From the NCBI RefSeq assembly GCF_020531965.1, contig NZ_JAJAWH010000006.1, forward strand, positions 1-64,000: a DNA stretch of 64,000 nt, in the 5' to 3' direction. Shown in pieces: positions 28,716-39,909 of the stretch. The notes under the pieces are model-generated. The model was not told where the DNA came from. It saw only the letters and a list, made by a program, of their open reading frames with translations, and did not search any database. This stretch comes from Pseudorhizobium xiangyangii. Its GTDB lineage: Bacteria; Pseudomonadota; Alphaproteobacteria; Rhizobiales; Rhizobiaceae. Position numbers and translations under genes: made by a program. Each line of letters begins with the position of its first letter. The first letter of the stretch is position 1.

Positions 28716-29315
28716 ATGACCCACAGCAACCACCGTGAATCAGAGCATATGATCGATGCCTTCTTTCTGGACCGCTGGTCGCCACGCGCCTATACCGGCG
28801 AGGCGATGGACAAGGAAACGATCATGACCATTCTGGATGCCGGCCACTGGGCTCCGTCGTCTGGAAACAACCAACCCTGGCGGTTCGTCTATGCGTTGCG
28901 GGATAGCGAGAGCTGGCCGGTCCTTCTCGACATCCTGGCGCCCAGCAACCAGCGCTGGGCGCAGAATGCGTCCGCCTTGATCATCTTCGTATCGAAGACA
29001 TACCGGGTGTCGAAAGACGGCGAAAAGAAGCACGCTCATACCCACGCCTTCGACACAGGCGCGGCCTGGTTCTCGATTGCTGCGCAGGCGATGAAGCTTG
29101 GCTACCACGCGCATGGCATGGAAGGCATGGATCGCGACAAGGCGGTCCAGGTACTGGGGATTCCGGAAGGTTTTCGAGTGGAAGCTGCCTGCGCAATCGG
29201 CAAGCTGGCTCCGAAGGAAACGTTACCGGACGATCTGCGAGAACGGGAAACGCAGAGCCAACGCAAGGCGCTGGCCGAGGTTGCCTTTGAAGGAAGCTTC
29301 GCCGGCGAAGAATAA
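28716..29315 (+). CDS. Nitroreductase family protein
   Basis: This 199-residue flavin oxidoreductase fold has the FMN-binding pattern RWSPRAYTGEAM and the APSSGNNQPWRF motif. The C-terminal part has the expected KLAPKETLPDDL segment. The substrate is unknown. It starts 141 bases from the divergent FAH-family gene and runs convergently toward gyrB, with two parS-like sites in between. Confidence 0.88.
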   Translation: MTHSNHRESEHMIDAFFLDRWSPRAYTGEAMDKETIMTILDAGHWAPSSGNNQPWRFVYALRDSESWPVLLDILAPSNQRWAQNASALIIFVSKTYRVSKDGEKKHAHTHAFDTGAAWFSIAAQAMKLGYHAHGMEGMDRDKAVQVLGIPEGFRVEAACAIGKLAPKETLPDDLRERETQSQRKALAEVAFEGSFAGEE

Positions 29316-29317
29316 AA

Positions 29318-29333
29318 GGTTTCACGTGAATCA
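29318..29333 (+). other. parS-like site 3
   Basis: GGTTTCACGTGAATCA matches 14 of 16 parS bases, with GAATC at 29328-29332. It sits two bases past the nitroreductase stop codon and forms a pair with site 4, with centres 25 bases apart. Confidence 0.75.
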
Positions 29334-29342
29334 TCCACAGAA

Positions 29343-29358
29343 AGATTCACGTGAAACG
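29343..29358 (-). other. parS-like site 4
   Basis: AGATTCACGTGAAACG matches 13 of 16 parS bases and is oriented opposite to site 3. GATTC is at 29344-29348. Between sites 3 and 4 lies TCATCCACA (29331-29339), one mismatch from a DnaA box. Confidence 0.7.
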
Positions 29359-29365
29359 CTTCAAT

Positions 29366-31837
<2,472 letters not shown>

Positions 31838-31945
31838 TCAGTAGCGAATCACCTGCGTATCCACTGGGGAATATAGGGAGTTTGGGACGGTTTCTAAAGA
31901 ACAAGCCCCCTCATCGAGGCGTTAAATCAGGGGATTCCGCACGAT

Positions 31946-32311
31946 TCAGTTCTTCGAACGAGGCTCGTCCAGAAGTTTCTCCAGCGCCTCTACCATATCC
32001 GGTGACAAAGTGCGAATCTCGCGGGCGAGCCGGTTCGCAAGCGCCGTGAATTGCGGGGGAAGACCGCTCGTATCAACCACGACACGCGGATGCGAGGCTT
32101 CCGCTGTCATGAACAATTCGTCCGCCTCGTCCCAGATGATGTTGAAATAGCCTGCGATCCGCTGGAGCAGGTCGAAGCTCGGCTTGCCCTTCTTGCCGTG
32201 TTCGAGCGCTGAAAGATAAGCGGGCGATACGCCTATCGCTCGAGCCAGATCCCGCTGAGTTACTCCCTTGCGTTTCCGCAAGTCGCGAAGTGCATGGGCA
32301 AACGGCGTCAC
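31946..32311 (-). CDS. XRE-family helix-turn-helix regulator
   Basis: This is a 121-residue protein. The N-terminal Cro/C1-type helix-turn-helix (RKRKGVTQRDLARAIGVSPAYLSALEHGKKG) covers about residues 8-42. The C-terminal half carries a short helical domain (ANRLAREIRTLSPDMVEALEK). The GTG start at 32311 overlaps the smr stop (GTGA), so it is co-translated. The open frame to 32380 overlaps smr and is not used. The target genes are unknown. It lies 144 bases upstream of gyrB. Confidence 0.85.
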   Translation of the reverse strand: MTPFAHALRDLRKRKGVTQRDLARAIGVSPAYLSALEHGKKGKPSFDLLQRIAGYFNIIWDEADELFMTAEASHPRVVVDTSGLPPQFTALANRLAREIRTLSPDMVEALEKLLDEPRSKN

Positions 32312-32871
32312 AACTGCCGCCTCGAGCGACTGAGACGCACGTAAAGGGCGCCCTCGCCGCCATGGTGACGTGCTGCCCATTCGTAGGATGACACCAGGAA
32401 ACGGAAGTCCGGCTTCGAAAGCCAGAGTGGCACCGCGCGTCGCAAAGCACCTTCGCTACCCATCGAGCTTCCCTTGCCCGTGATCACCAGGACATGTCGC
32501 AATCCGCGATCGTGAGCCCGGAAAAGAAAGTCGAGCAGAAGATCGTGCGCCTCATCCTGAAAGAGGCCATGGAGATCGATCCTGGCCTCGATGGGAAGAC
32601 GTCCCTTGGCAAGCTTGCGATGCACGGGCTTTTCGAGCGGATGATGGTTCCCGGCAGGTCGCTTCGGTCTTGCCGCGCTCTCGTCCCGGACCACGGGATT
32701 CTGTGGCGGTGCAGGCCGGGCAAGCGCGGCCTCTTCAGCCGCGAGCATGGCTGCGATCTCTTCTTCGTATTCGCGCGCATCGTCCTGGCGACCGGGCATG
32801 GCACGCGTCGATTTCGCGACCTTCCCCCAGAGGATCCGTTCTTCCGGGCTTAGCTTTCGACTGCTTGTCAT
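32308..32871 (-). CDS. Smr/MutS2-domain protein
   Basis: This 187-residue protein has a charged, Pro/Ala-rich N-terminal half and a C-terminal Smr domain. The key motifs are IDLHGLFQDEAHDLL and VITGKGSSMGSEGALRRAVPLWL. Smr domains cleave RNA or DNA; the role of this stand-alone form is not established. Its start overlaps the mltA stop by 4 bases. Confidence 0.88.
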   Translation of the reverse strand: MTSSRKLSPEERILWGKVAKSTRAMPGRQDDAREYEEEIAAMLAAEEAALARPAPPQNPVVRDESAARPKRPAGNHHPLEKPVHRKLAKGRLPIEARIDLHGLFQDEAHDLLLDFLFRAHDRGLRHVLVITGKGSSMGSEGALRRAVPLWLSKPDFRFLVSSYEWAARHHGGEGALYVRLSRSRRQL

Positions 32872-33989
32872 CCTACAAGCCTTGCCGCCGCAGCTTTGGG
32901 AACGAGGATATAGAAATCAGCGTCGTTTCGCACGGTCCCCGCCATTTCGCCCGCTGCATCGCCGGAGCCGGTAAAGACATCTCCGCGGGCGGGTCCAACA
33001 ATTGCACTGCCCGTATCGAGCGCCAGCATCGTACGCGCAAACGGCTTGCCCTGGTCAAGATGGGTGAGCGTCGGTGCATGGACAAAGAAGGGGAATCCGA
33101 AGGTATGGATGAGGCGATCCACGGCCAATGCCCGGCCCGGTGGAAGCGGTATCTTCGCCGCGGCTATGGGACCCAGACGTTCGTCACCGGCCTCGGCTTC
33201 CTTGAAGAAGATGTATGAGCGATTGTGCCAGAAGACTTCATCGACCTTTTCCGGATTGGCCGTGAGCCACGCTCGGATGGTCTGCATCGACACCGTAGCG
33301 GCATCGATTTCACCACGCTCGATAAGAAGCTTGCCGATCGCCGAGAATGGATGGCCCGCCTTGGCGGCGTAGGTGATGCGCTTCATCTGTCCGTCCCGAA
33401 AGCGGAGCCGCGCCGCGCCCTGCACGTGCGTGAAGAAGACATCCTGCCTGGACCTTGCCCAGGCTATTTCCAGCCCGCAGCCTTTCAGGTGGTCGCAGTC
33501 GATCGCCTTTCGGTCCGGGTATGCCGAAACGATGCCATGCTCCAGCCGCCCGAACATGTAGGACGGATCGAGGCTCTGGGGACGGTTCACGTCATCGAGA
33601 TCGATAAGGTCACCCGGCCGGCGATAGAACGGAAAGGCCCATTCATCCGAGGGGGTATCCGAAACATCGACTTCCGGTTCATAGAACCCCGTGACGAAAC
33701 CGGATCCGCCGCCATCACAACAGATCAAAAATGGCTGAAAGTTGTTTTCGAAAAACGTCCGGGCGGCAGCGGGATCAGAGGCATCCTCCTCCCGTACCGC
33801 TTCATAGGTCGGGAGAATGTCGGCGCATGTCAGTCCAAGAGAGCCCGCCCTGTACGCTTTGACGGAGCGGATATGGTCGAGACAATTCCGCATGCCCTCG
33901 AACAGGCCAGCGGGATTGTCGGCTTTCCAGCCCGGCAGATGCTGGAAATCGACCCGCCGGAGGGAAAAGCCCGACGAGCCGTTGGTCAT
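32868..33989 (-). CDS. mltA: Membrane-bound lytic murein transglycosylase A
   Basis: It cleaves the glycan strands of peptidoglycan to 1,6-anhydromuropeptides. The 373 residues include the MltA barrel (GFVTGFYEPEVD, TAYAAKAGHPF-like ITYAAKAGHPF) and the C-terminal 3D domain. The 3D domain is marked by MLALDTGSAIVGPARGDVFTG, which carries conserved aspartates. No clear signal peptide is visible at this N-terminus, so export is uncertain. It overlaps timA and smr by 4 bases each. Confidence 0.92.
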   Translation of the reverse strand: MTNGSSGFSLRRVDFQHLPGWKADNPAGLFEGMRNCLDHIRSVKAYRAGSLGLTCADILPTYEAVREEDASDPAAARTFFENNFQPFLICCDGGGSGFVTGFYEPEVDVSDTPSDEWAFPFYRRPGDLIDLDDVNRPQSLDPSYMFGRLEHGIVSAYPDRKAIDCDHLKGCGLEIAWARSRQDVFFTHVQGAARLRFRDGQMKRITYAAKAGHPFSAIGKLLIERGEIDAATVSMQTIRAWLTANPEKVDEVFWHNRSYIFFKEAEAGDERLGPIAAAKIPLPPGRALAVDRLIHTFGFPFFVHAPTLTHLDQGKPFARTMLALDTGSAIVGPARGDVFTGSGDAAGEMAGTVRNDADFYILVPKAAAARLVG

Positions 33990-34681
33990 TGCTCGGATTC
34001 AGTGGCGACGAGCTTCCAGTTCGGATCGCGAGACCGAACATCGCGTGCGAAGGTCCAGATATCGGTCACTTCCGCAACGGATTCCTGGTCACCTTCAACG
34101 ACTCCGCCATCCTTGTCGTAAGTTGCCGAGATGAGCTGGCTGACAATGCGCACCGTAATCTGCTCCTCATCATCCTTAACGCTCGCATGGGTGAGATCGG
34201 CCTTGTCGATGCCGACGAACGTCGACTTGACCACATCGCCCTTCGCTTCGCGATCGGAAATCGCAGCATCGAACCCATCATAGACTTCCTTGGACAGGAG
34301 GCCCTTCAGGGTTTTACGATCGCCATCAGCGAAGGCCATCACGATCATCTCGTAAGCCATGCGGGCGCCATTGAGGAACTCGCGCGGATTGAAGGATGAA
34401 TCAGCCTTGAGCAGATCGCGCAAGCCGTCATTCAAAGGCGTACCCGGCTTTGCGACGGCATCGATCTCGGCGAACCGGTCTTCCTCGGAGACATCGCGGC
34501 GTGGCAGCGTCACAACCTTGCTGTCATCGCTGGCGGGTGCCTTCGTTGCTTCGCGAGCGCTATAGGGATCGAAGGGCGGCTTCTCGCTGCCAGTCCGCCG
34601 GCCGAGCACGCTACGCAACTGCAGAAAGATCAGGACTGCCGCGACGAGGAAAAATAGAGTTATGAAGTCGTTGGAGCCCAT
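33986..34681 (-). CDS. timA: Tim44/TimA family adaptor-like protein
   Basis: This 231-residue protein has an N-terminal membrane anchor (residues 5-22, FITLFFLVAAVLIFLQL). A charged linker follows, and then a Tim44-like domain with the features FNPREFLNGARMAYEMIVMAF and EVTDIWTFARDVRSRDPNWKL. It is related to the mitochondrial import protein Tim44 and is common in alphaproteobacteria. The start at 34681 (MGSNDFITL) fits the anchor. It heads the timA-mltA-smr-xre operon and is divergent from fxsA. Confidence 0.88.
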   Translation of the reverse strand: MGSNDFITLFFLVAAVLIFLQLRSVLGRRTGSEKPPFDPYSAREATKAPASDDSKVVTLPRRDVSEEDRFAEIDAVAKPGTPLNDGLRDLLKADSSFNPREFLNGARMAYEMIVMAFADGDRKTLKGLLSKEVYDGFDAAISDREAKGDVVKSTFVGIDKADLTHASVKDDEEQITVRIVSQLISATYDKDGGVVEGDQESVAEVTDIWTFARDVRSRDPNWKLVATESEQ

Positions 34682-34791
34682 ATTAACCCGCAATGCCGTT
34701 TAAATTGTTGCTACGAGTTCTCATATAGTCCGCAAAGCAGGATCATTCAAATAGCGAACGCGAGATCGATTTGCGACAAGTCAGGAACAAC

Positions 34792-35301
34792 ATGCGTACT
34801 CCCTGGATAGCTATCCTATTCCTTCTCCTGCCACTTGCCGAAATTGCCGGTTTTGTGGTGGTGGGACAGATGGTTGGGGTTTGGGGAACTCTCGGCCTGG
34901 TGCTGCTGAGCGGCGTAGTGGGAATAATGCTCCTGCGGATACAGGGACTTCAGATGCTACGGCGTCTCTCGGAGGAAGGTCGCGAGGGTAGAGTACCGGG
35001 GGACACGATCGTCCAGGGAGCGATGATTGTCGTAGCCGCCGTGCTTTTCATCGTTCCTGGCTTCGTCACGGACCTGATCGGGCTGGCGCTGCTCATCCCT
35101 TTCGTCAGGCGCACCTTGTGGTCGGCGATCGGGCGCCGCGTCGTGGTGGTCCGATCCGCGCCCCACAGCCGAGGTCCCACCAGCGGACGGAGCACAACCC
35201 CCGGGCCGGACGGGCCAGTGGTCGATCTGGATGACGAGGATTTCCGGCGTGATCCCAATCCGTCCTCTCCATGGTCGGACCGCAGGATCCGCGACGAGTA
35301 G
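34792..35301 (+). CDS. fxsA: FxsA family membrane protein
   Basis: This 169-residue protein has three hydrophobic helices in the first 100 residues (IAILFLLLPLAEIAGFVVVG, LGLVLLSGVVGIMLL, IVVAAVLFIVPGFVTDLIG). The tail is Pro/Arg/Asp-rich. FxsA of E. coli relieves phage T7 exclusion by F plasmids. The general role is unknown. The ATG at 34792 follows AGGAA; the upstream TTG at 34771 is not needed. Confidence 0.88.
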   Translation: MRTPWIAILFLLLPLAEIAGFVVVGQMVGVWGTLGLVLLSGVVGIMLLRIQGLQMLRRLSEEGREGRVPGDTIVQGAMIVVAAVLFIVPGFVTDLIGLALLIPFVRRTLWSAIGRRVVVVRSAPHSRGPTSGRSTTPGPDGPVVDLDDEDFRRDPNPSSPWSDRRIRDE

Positions 35302-35379
35302 GCCGAAGAGCCTCAGGCTTGTAAGGTTTCCGGCGAAATGTTAGACGGCCTCAACCTTACAAAGTCTCGAGGACATCGC

Positions 35380-35859
35380 ATGGCCAACGAAAACGAATCG
35401 GGCGCACAGAGCCCTTCGCTCAACATTCTTGCCCAGTACACGAAGGACCTGTCCTTCGAAAATCCGGGCGCTCCTCGTTCGCTGCAGTCCCGCGACAAGG
35501 CTCCGGCGATCAACATCAATGTGAACGTCAACGCCAATCCGCTTTCCGAAACGGATTTCGACGTCGTGCTAACGCTCAACGTCGATGCCAAGGATGGCGA
35601 CAAGGTCGTGTTCGCAGCGGAACTCGTCTATGGCGGCGTCTTCCGCGTCACTGGCTTCCCGCAGGAACACATGCTGCCGGTTCTCTTCATCGAGTGCCCG
35701 CGCCTTCTTTTCCCGTTCGCCCGCCAGATCGTTGCAGACGTCACCCGCAATGGTGGCTTCCCGCCGTTGATGATCGACCCGATCGACTTTGCGCAGATGT
35801 TCACCCAGCGCATGGCGCAGGAAAAGGCCAAGGCGCAGGTTCAGCCGCTCAACAGCTGA
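35380..35859 (+). CDS. secB: Protein-export chaperone SecB
   Basis: SecB keeps preproteins unfolded and hands them to SecA. The 159-residue length is typical. Family segments include [20 protein letters not shown] and [20 protein letters not shown]. The start at 35380 follows GAGGA, and an in-frame ATG at 35338 is rejected for lack of similarity. Position beside timA and fxsA is common in rhizobia. Confidence 0.96.
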   Translation: MANENESGAQSPSLNILAQYTKDLSFENPGAPRSLQSRDKAPAININVNVNANPLSETDFDVVLTLNVDAKDGDKVVFAAELVYGGVFRVTGFPQEHMLPVLFIECPRLLFPFARQIVADVTRNGGFPPLMIDPIDFAQMFTQRMAQEKAKAQVQPLNS

Positions 35860-35879
35860 TTGCTTCCAGATTTGGTATT

Positions 35880-36608
35880 TTACGAAGCCCGGGCCTTTGC
35901 GTCCGGGCTTTTTGTTTCGTAGCGATTCCACATCGCCTTATCGCCCAGGCCAGCAAGCATCTGCTGATGGGCCTCTTGTTCGGTTTCCGTGAACCGCGGA
36001 GCCAGAGGCCGTTGCCGGCGGGAGATACCGGCAACGTGATCGTCCATTTCGACGACGGTTGTCGAGGATTCGACGCCGACAAGACCAAGTGCCGCCTGCC
36101 GGCCGCCAGTCATCTCAATATAGACTTCGGCTAGCAGTTCGGAGTCGAGAAGCGCACCGTGCTTGGTGCGGTGAGTATTGTCGATACCGTAACGACGGCA
36201 GAGTGCATCGAGCGAGTTTGGGCCCATGGGGTGCTTCCGGCGGGCCATCGACAGAGTGTCCACGACGTGTTCTGTCGGCACCGGCGGCAATCCGATACGT
36301 TCGAATTCGGCATTGATGAAACCCATATCGAACGTCGCGTTATGGGCGATCCACTTCGCGCCGTCGAAAAACTCTATGATCTCGTTCGCAACGTCTGCGA
36401 AGCGCTTCTTGTCCTTCAGAAACTCATCGGTAATGCCGTGAACGGCAAGCGCATCGGGATGAACCTTCCGGTCTCCCGGATTGATGTAGATATGCAGCGT
36501 TCGGCCGGTCGGGAAATTGTTGAAGAGTTCGATGCCGCCGATTTCGATGATGCGGTCGACCTTCGACTCCAGGCCCGTCGTTTCCGTATCGAAGATAATC
36601 TCACGCAT
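35880..36608 (-). CDS. dnaQ: DNA polymerase III epsilon subunit
   Basis: This is the 3'-5' proofreading exonuclease of the replicative polymerase. Its 242 residues show the DEDDh sites FDTETTGLE (ExoI), HNATFDMGF (ExoII) and HGALLDSELLAEVY (ExoIII). The start at 36608 overlaps the coaE stop by 8 bases. The open frame to 36677 lies within coaE. It is the last gene of the ppsR-maf-aroE-coaE-dnaQ operon. Confidence 0.95.
   Translation of the reverse strand: MREIIFDTETTGLESKVDRIIEIGGIELFNNFPTGRTLHIYINPGDRKVHPDALAVHGITDEFLKDKKRFADVANEIIEFFDGAKWIAHNATFDMGFINAEFERIGLPPVPTEHVVDTLSMARRKHPMGPNSLDALCRRYGIDNTHRTKHGALLDSELLAEVYIEMTGGRQAALGLVGVESSTTVVEMDDHVAGISRRQRPLAPRFTETEQEAHQQMLAGLGDKAMWNRYETKSPDAKARAS
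35885..35913 (+). terminator. secB terminator embedded in the dnaQ 3' end
   Basis: AAGCCCGG (35885-35892) pairs with CCGGGCTT (35903-35910) and is followed by TTTG. The hairpin is within the last codons of the convergent dnaQ gene. Confidence 0.82.
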
Positions 36609-37209
36609 CTTTTGTCTCGCTTGTAATGCCCGCGCGCAATGCGGCAATAATTTCGTGCACGCGCTGCCGCGCCGCATCCACGCCGTGCCCGGTATCGATC
36701 AGGAAATCGGCCTTCTTGCGTTTCTCGGCGTCGGAAATCTGCCGAGCGAGAATCATGTCGAATTTTTCCACAGTCATGCCGGGACGCGCAAGCACCCGGG
36801 CGCGCTGTATCTGTGGATCGCAGGTGACAACGACCACGATGTCGACACGATTTTCCGCGCCGACCTCGAACAATAGTGGAATGTCGAGCAGAACCATGTC
36901 GCTTTCGGCTGCCCGATTGGCATGAAGGAATTGAAGCTCCCTTTGCCGCACGAGCGGATGGACTATGGCCTCAAGCTCCTTAAACTTAGCCGGATTCTCA
37001 GCCAACTGCCGGGCTAATTCCTCGCGGTTCACGCCTTCCGCGTTTACCGTGGCAGGAAAAGCCTTGCCGATGGGCCCAACCGCTTCAGACCTGTAGAGAT
37101 CGTGCACCACCGCATCAGCGTCGTTCACCGGGATCCCAGCATCGGCGAACATTTTTGCCGTCGTCGATTTCCCCATGCCGATCGAGCCGGTCAATCCAAT
37201 AACAATCAT
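36601..37209 (-). CDS. coaE: Dephospho-CoA kinase
   Basis: This is the final step of coenzyme A synthesis. The 202-residue P-loop kinase has [17 protein letters not shown] at residues 5-21 and the [14 protein letters not shown] segment. Its start overlaps the aroE stop (ATGA) and its end overlaps the dnaQ start, so translation is coupled throughout. Confidence 0.96.
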   Translation of the reverse strand: MIVIGLTGSIGMGKSTTAKMFADAGIPVNDADAVVHDLYRSEAVGPIGKAFPATVNAEGVNREELARQLAENPAKFKELEAIVHPLVRQRELQFLHANRAAESDMVLLDIPLLFEVGAENRVDIVVVVTCDPQIQRARVLARPGMTVEKFDMILARQISDAEKRKKADFLIDTGHGVDAARQRVHEIIAALRAGITSETKDA

Positions 37210-38063
37210 GCGTGACGATCCATATCCGCAATCACCAAGGAACGAAGGTCGTCATCGACTTTGGGACGAGTACCGAACCATTTCTCGAAACCCGGTACAG
37301 CCTGGTGCAGCAGCATGCCTAGACCATCGACTGTCGCAACGCCATGCGCATCGGCCTGCCGGAGGAATGGCGTCTTGAGTGGAACATAGACGATGTCCGT
37401 AACCAGGGCTTTAGGCCCCAGCAACGTGAAGTCGATCTCTGGTGCGGCCTCACCATCCATTCCGAGCGAGGTCGTGTTGACGAAAAGGCCGGCGCCCTCG
37501 AGCACTTCCGGCAATGCCTCCATCGGGTGAGCATGAACAGTTTCGCCAAACCGGTCGGCAAGTTCCCGCGCTCGTGCCACCGTGCGGTTGACCACATTGA
37601 TTTCGCCAACGCCGCGGTCGCGTAGCGCGCGGATCACGGCCCGGCTGGCGCCGCCGGCTCCAAGGATTACTGCTCGTTCCGCCTTGTCCCAGCCGGCATG
37701 ACGTTCATCCAGATTGGCCGCAAAGCCATAGACATCTGTGTTTGTCGCGCACAGGCGCCCATTTTCCAGCCAGAGGGTATTTGCCGCGCCCAATTCCTCA
37801 GCCAGAGAATCGCGCTGATCGGCAAGAGCGAAGGCCGTTTCCTTGTGCGGGATTGTGACGTTGCCACCGACATAGGGCGACCGACCGGATTTCAGCGCCA
37901 CAATAAAGCTTGTAAAATCGTCGGCGGTCAGAGCTTCGGCCCTGTACTCACCCTCAATGCCGAACTGCTTCAGCCAGTAGCCGTGGATAAGGGGCGAGCG
38001 TGAATGCTTCACCGGCCAGCCGGTTACGAAAGCCTTAACCATTGTTTCACGTGAATCAGCCAT
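37206..38063 (-). CDS. aroE: Shikimate dehydrogenase
   Basis: It reduces 3-dehydroshikimate to shikimate with NADPH. The 285-residue protein has the substrate site [13 protein letters not shown], the catalytic Lys/Asp region [10 protein letters not shown] and the NADP loop [10 protein letters not shown]. The start at 38063 lies in the last codons of maf (8-base overlap). ATG at 38042 is an alternative. Codons 3-7 (Asp-Ser-Arg-Glu-Thr) are spelled by parS-like site 5, so the N-terminus is shaped by a DNA site. Confidence 0.94.
   Translation of the reverse strand: MADSRETMVKAFVTGWPVKHSRSPLIHGYWLKQFGIEGEYRAEALTADDFTSFIVALKSGRSPYVGGNVTIPHKETAFALADQRDSLAEELGAANTLWLENGRLCATNTDVYGFAANLDERHAGWDKAERAVILGAGGASRAVIRALRDRGVGEINVVNRTVARARELADRFGETVHAHPMEALPEVLEGAGLFVNTTSLGMDGEAAPEIDFTLLGPKALVTDIVYVPLKTPFLRQADAHGVATVDGLGMLLHQAVPGFEKWFGTRPKVDDDLRSLVIADMDRHA
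38043..38058 (+). other. parS-like site 5, inside the maf/aroE junction
   Basis: TGTTTCACGTGAATCA matches 15 of 16 parS bases and includes GAATC at 38053-38057. It overlaps the maf stop codon and the early aroE codons, 1.6 kb from the centre of oriC. It is the closest copy to the left of oriC. Confidence 0.85.
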
Positions 38064-38661
38064 CGATTGCACCCAATTCCCGCAGTTTCTCCAGGAGAGG
38101 CAGCATGGGCAGTCCCAGAATGGTGAAATAATCTCCTCTGATTTCCGAGAAGAGTTGAATGCCCTCGCCTTCCAGCTGGTAAGCGCCGACGCTCGCAAGC
38201 AGCTTGTCGCCGCAACGTGCGACATAGTGATCAATGAAGGCATCGCTGAGTTGGCGAACTGTCATGTCGGCATGCGAGACATGTTCCCACACGACCGTGC
38301 CATCCCGCACGAGAACTACCCCGCTGTTAAGACGATGGGTCTTTCCCGACAGGGAGGCAATATGGCACCTCGCCTCTTCGATGTCCCTGGGCTTGTGATA
38401 GACGCGCGCTCCCAGCGACATGGTCTGGTCCGACCCTATGACCAGTGCGCCTGGAAAATGCCGGGCGACATCGAGTGCCTTCTCCCGTGCGAGTTCTACA
38501 GCGACCTGTTCCGGGCGGGCATGACTTGCTTCAAGACCGGCCTCGATCGAGCGCTCGTCGATCTCTGCGGCGCGTGCTTCGAATGGTAGGCCCGCATTCT
38601 GCAAAAGCATGCGGCGGAAAGGGCTGGACGAAGCGAGAATAAGGGATGTCGTCAAGGCCAT
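38056..38661 (-). CDS. Maf-like nucleotide pyrophosphatase
   Basis: This 201-residue Maf/HAM1-like protein hydrolyses nucleoside triphosphates, probably modified or non-canonical ones. The signature [19 protein letters not shown] opens the protein and [10 protein letters not shown] follows. Which Maf subfamily (dTTP or m7GTP type) is not clear. It lies 27 bases after ppsR and overlaps aroE. Confidence 0.92.
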   Translation of the reverse strand: MALTTSLILASSSPFRRMLLQNAGLPFEARAAEIDERSIEAGLEASHARPEQVAVELAREKALDVARHFPGALVIGSDQTMSLGARVYHKPRDIEEARCHIASLSGKTHRLNSGVVLVRDGTVVWEHVSHADMTVRQLSDAFIDHYVARCGDKLLASVGAYQLEGEGIQLFSEIRGDYFTILGLPMLPLLEKLRELGAIDG

Positions 38662-38688
38662 GTGTTCCTGCGGAAGGGATTATCCCGC

Positions 38689-39510
38689 TTATCGCAGCCG
38701 AGGGCGCAGCGCAACGATAGCGGCGGCCGTCTCTTCGATCGACCGACGCGTGACATCGATGATCGGCCATCCGTGTCGGGCGCAAAGGCTGCGGGCATAC
38801 TTCAGTTCTTCCTGGATGCTCGCACGATCGGTGTAATCACGTCGATCGAACCCATATGTCACGCCAAGTTCGCGATGTTCCCTCACCTGTGAAATGCGAT
38901 CCGTCGTTGCGAGGAGGCCAACGATGAGCGGGCGCGTTGCACGCAAGAGGCTGTCGGGCAGTTCAACGCCGACGACGATAGGGAGGTTGGCAGTCTTGAT
39001 ACCCCGGTTAGCGAGATAGATGCTGGTCGGCGTCTTTGACGTCCGGCTGATCCCCACCAGAACGACATCTGCCTGATCATAGTCTTCCGGAAACTGACCG
39101 TCATCGTGATCCATGCTGAAGTTGAGCGCCTCCATACGGGCGAAATAGTCCGCATCCAGTGCATGCTGAGCACCGACCCGCCGCCTCGACGGGGAACCAA
39201 GATAGGCCTGGAACGTTAGCATCACCGGCTCGAGGACGTTTACGCAAGGAATACCGAGTTCACGGCAGCGGATATCGAGAACCTGGGCGAGGTCCTGATC
39301 GACGACCGTATAGAGCACGATCCCGGGCTCTCGATCGATCGCCTCAAGGACCGCGAGCAACTGCTTTCTGTTCCGGATCAGGGGATAGATATGCTCGACG
39401 GGCGATGAGCCCTGGAATTGAGCCGAGACCGCCCTGCCGGCGGAGATGAGCGTTTCGCCGGTTGAGTCAGAAATCAGGTGCAGATGAAAGAAGTTTTTAC
39501 GGTTCTCCAC
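38689..39510 (-). CDS. Pyruvate, water/phosphate dikinase regulatory protein (DUF299)
   Basis: This 273-residue kinase/phosphotransferase controls PEP synthase or pyruvate phosphate dikinase through reversible threonine phosphorylation. Marks are [11 protein letters not shown] near the N-terminus and the P-loop-like [19 protein letters not shown]. It is the first gene left of oriC and reads away from it. The same gene next to hemE and oriC occurs in other alphaproteobacteria. Confidence 0.93.
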   Translation of the reverse strand: MENRKNFFHLHLISDSTGETLISAGRAVSAQFQGSSPVEHIYPLIRNRKQLLAVLEAIDREPGIVLYTVVDQDLAQVLDIRCRELGIPCVNVLEPVMLTFQAYLGSPSRRRVGAQHALDADYFARMEALNFSMDHDDGQFPEDYDQADVVLVGISRTSKTPTSIYLANRGIKTANLPIVVGVELPDSLLRATRPLIVGLLATTDRISQVREHRELGVTYGFDRRDYTDRASIQEELKYARSLCARHGWPIIDVTRRSIEETAAAIVALRPRLR

Positions 39511-39909
39511 GTTGTTCTTTACCCTTTGTTGATAACTAGGGAGAACCGGGTCGGATTGACCGGAGCTGCCTTAGGGGCCGGGATAACCTCCGACTTTTCC
39601 ACATTTAGATCGGCTTCGGAGAGCCCGTCAGCGGGGTTGTGGACAAACTTGAAAGGCGCCCGCCTATCCTCACTCATCCACACGTTATCCACACACAGCC
39701 TACCTTTATGGAGCGCCTAAACCACTGACTTATCGTGACAAATCCAACTCTTCCCAGGTACCACGCCTTTCAGATAGATTTTTTTCCTCAAGCAGGCTCA
39801 TAGGTGACGGATCGTCGCGCTTTCTGTGGAGAGCGTTTAATCCTTGATATTCACCGACTCTAAGAAATAGAAACTCTTTTAAAATCATTTCTTTATTTAG
39901 GAGGAAACC
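39511..39909. other. Putative chromosomal replication origin oriC
   Basis: This 399-bp spacer between the divergent ppsR-like gene and hemE has no coding potential. DnaA boxes seen are TTATCCACA at 39685-39693 (perfect), TCATCCACA at 39674-39682 and TTTTCCACA at 39595-39603. On the other strand are TGTGGACAA at 39638-39646 and TGTTGATAA at 39527-39535. Each of the last four has one mismatch. AT-rich stretches at 39776-39786 and 39841-39900 could unwind. One GANTC site is at 39856-39860. An oriC next to hemE is established for Caulobacter and for Sinorhizobium. The hemE promoter must also be here. Confidence 0.85.

Noticed and set aside
39511..39909. CtrA-type TTAA-N7-TTAA boxes in oriC
   Set aside because: I searched for the Caulobacter-like spacing and did not find a convincing match. 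CtrA control of this origin is not claimed.
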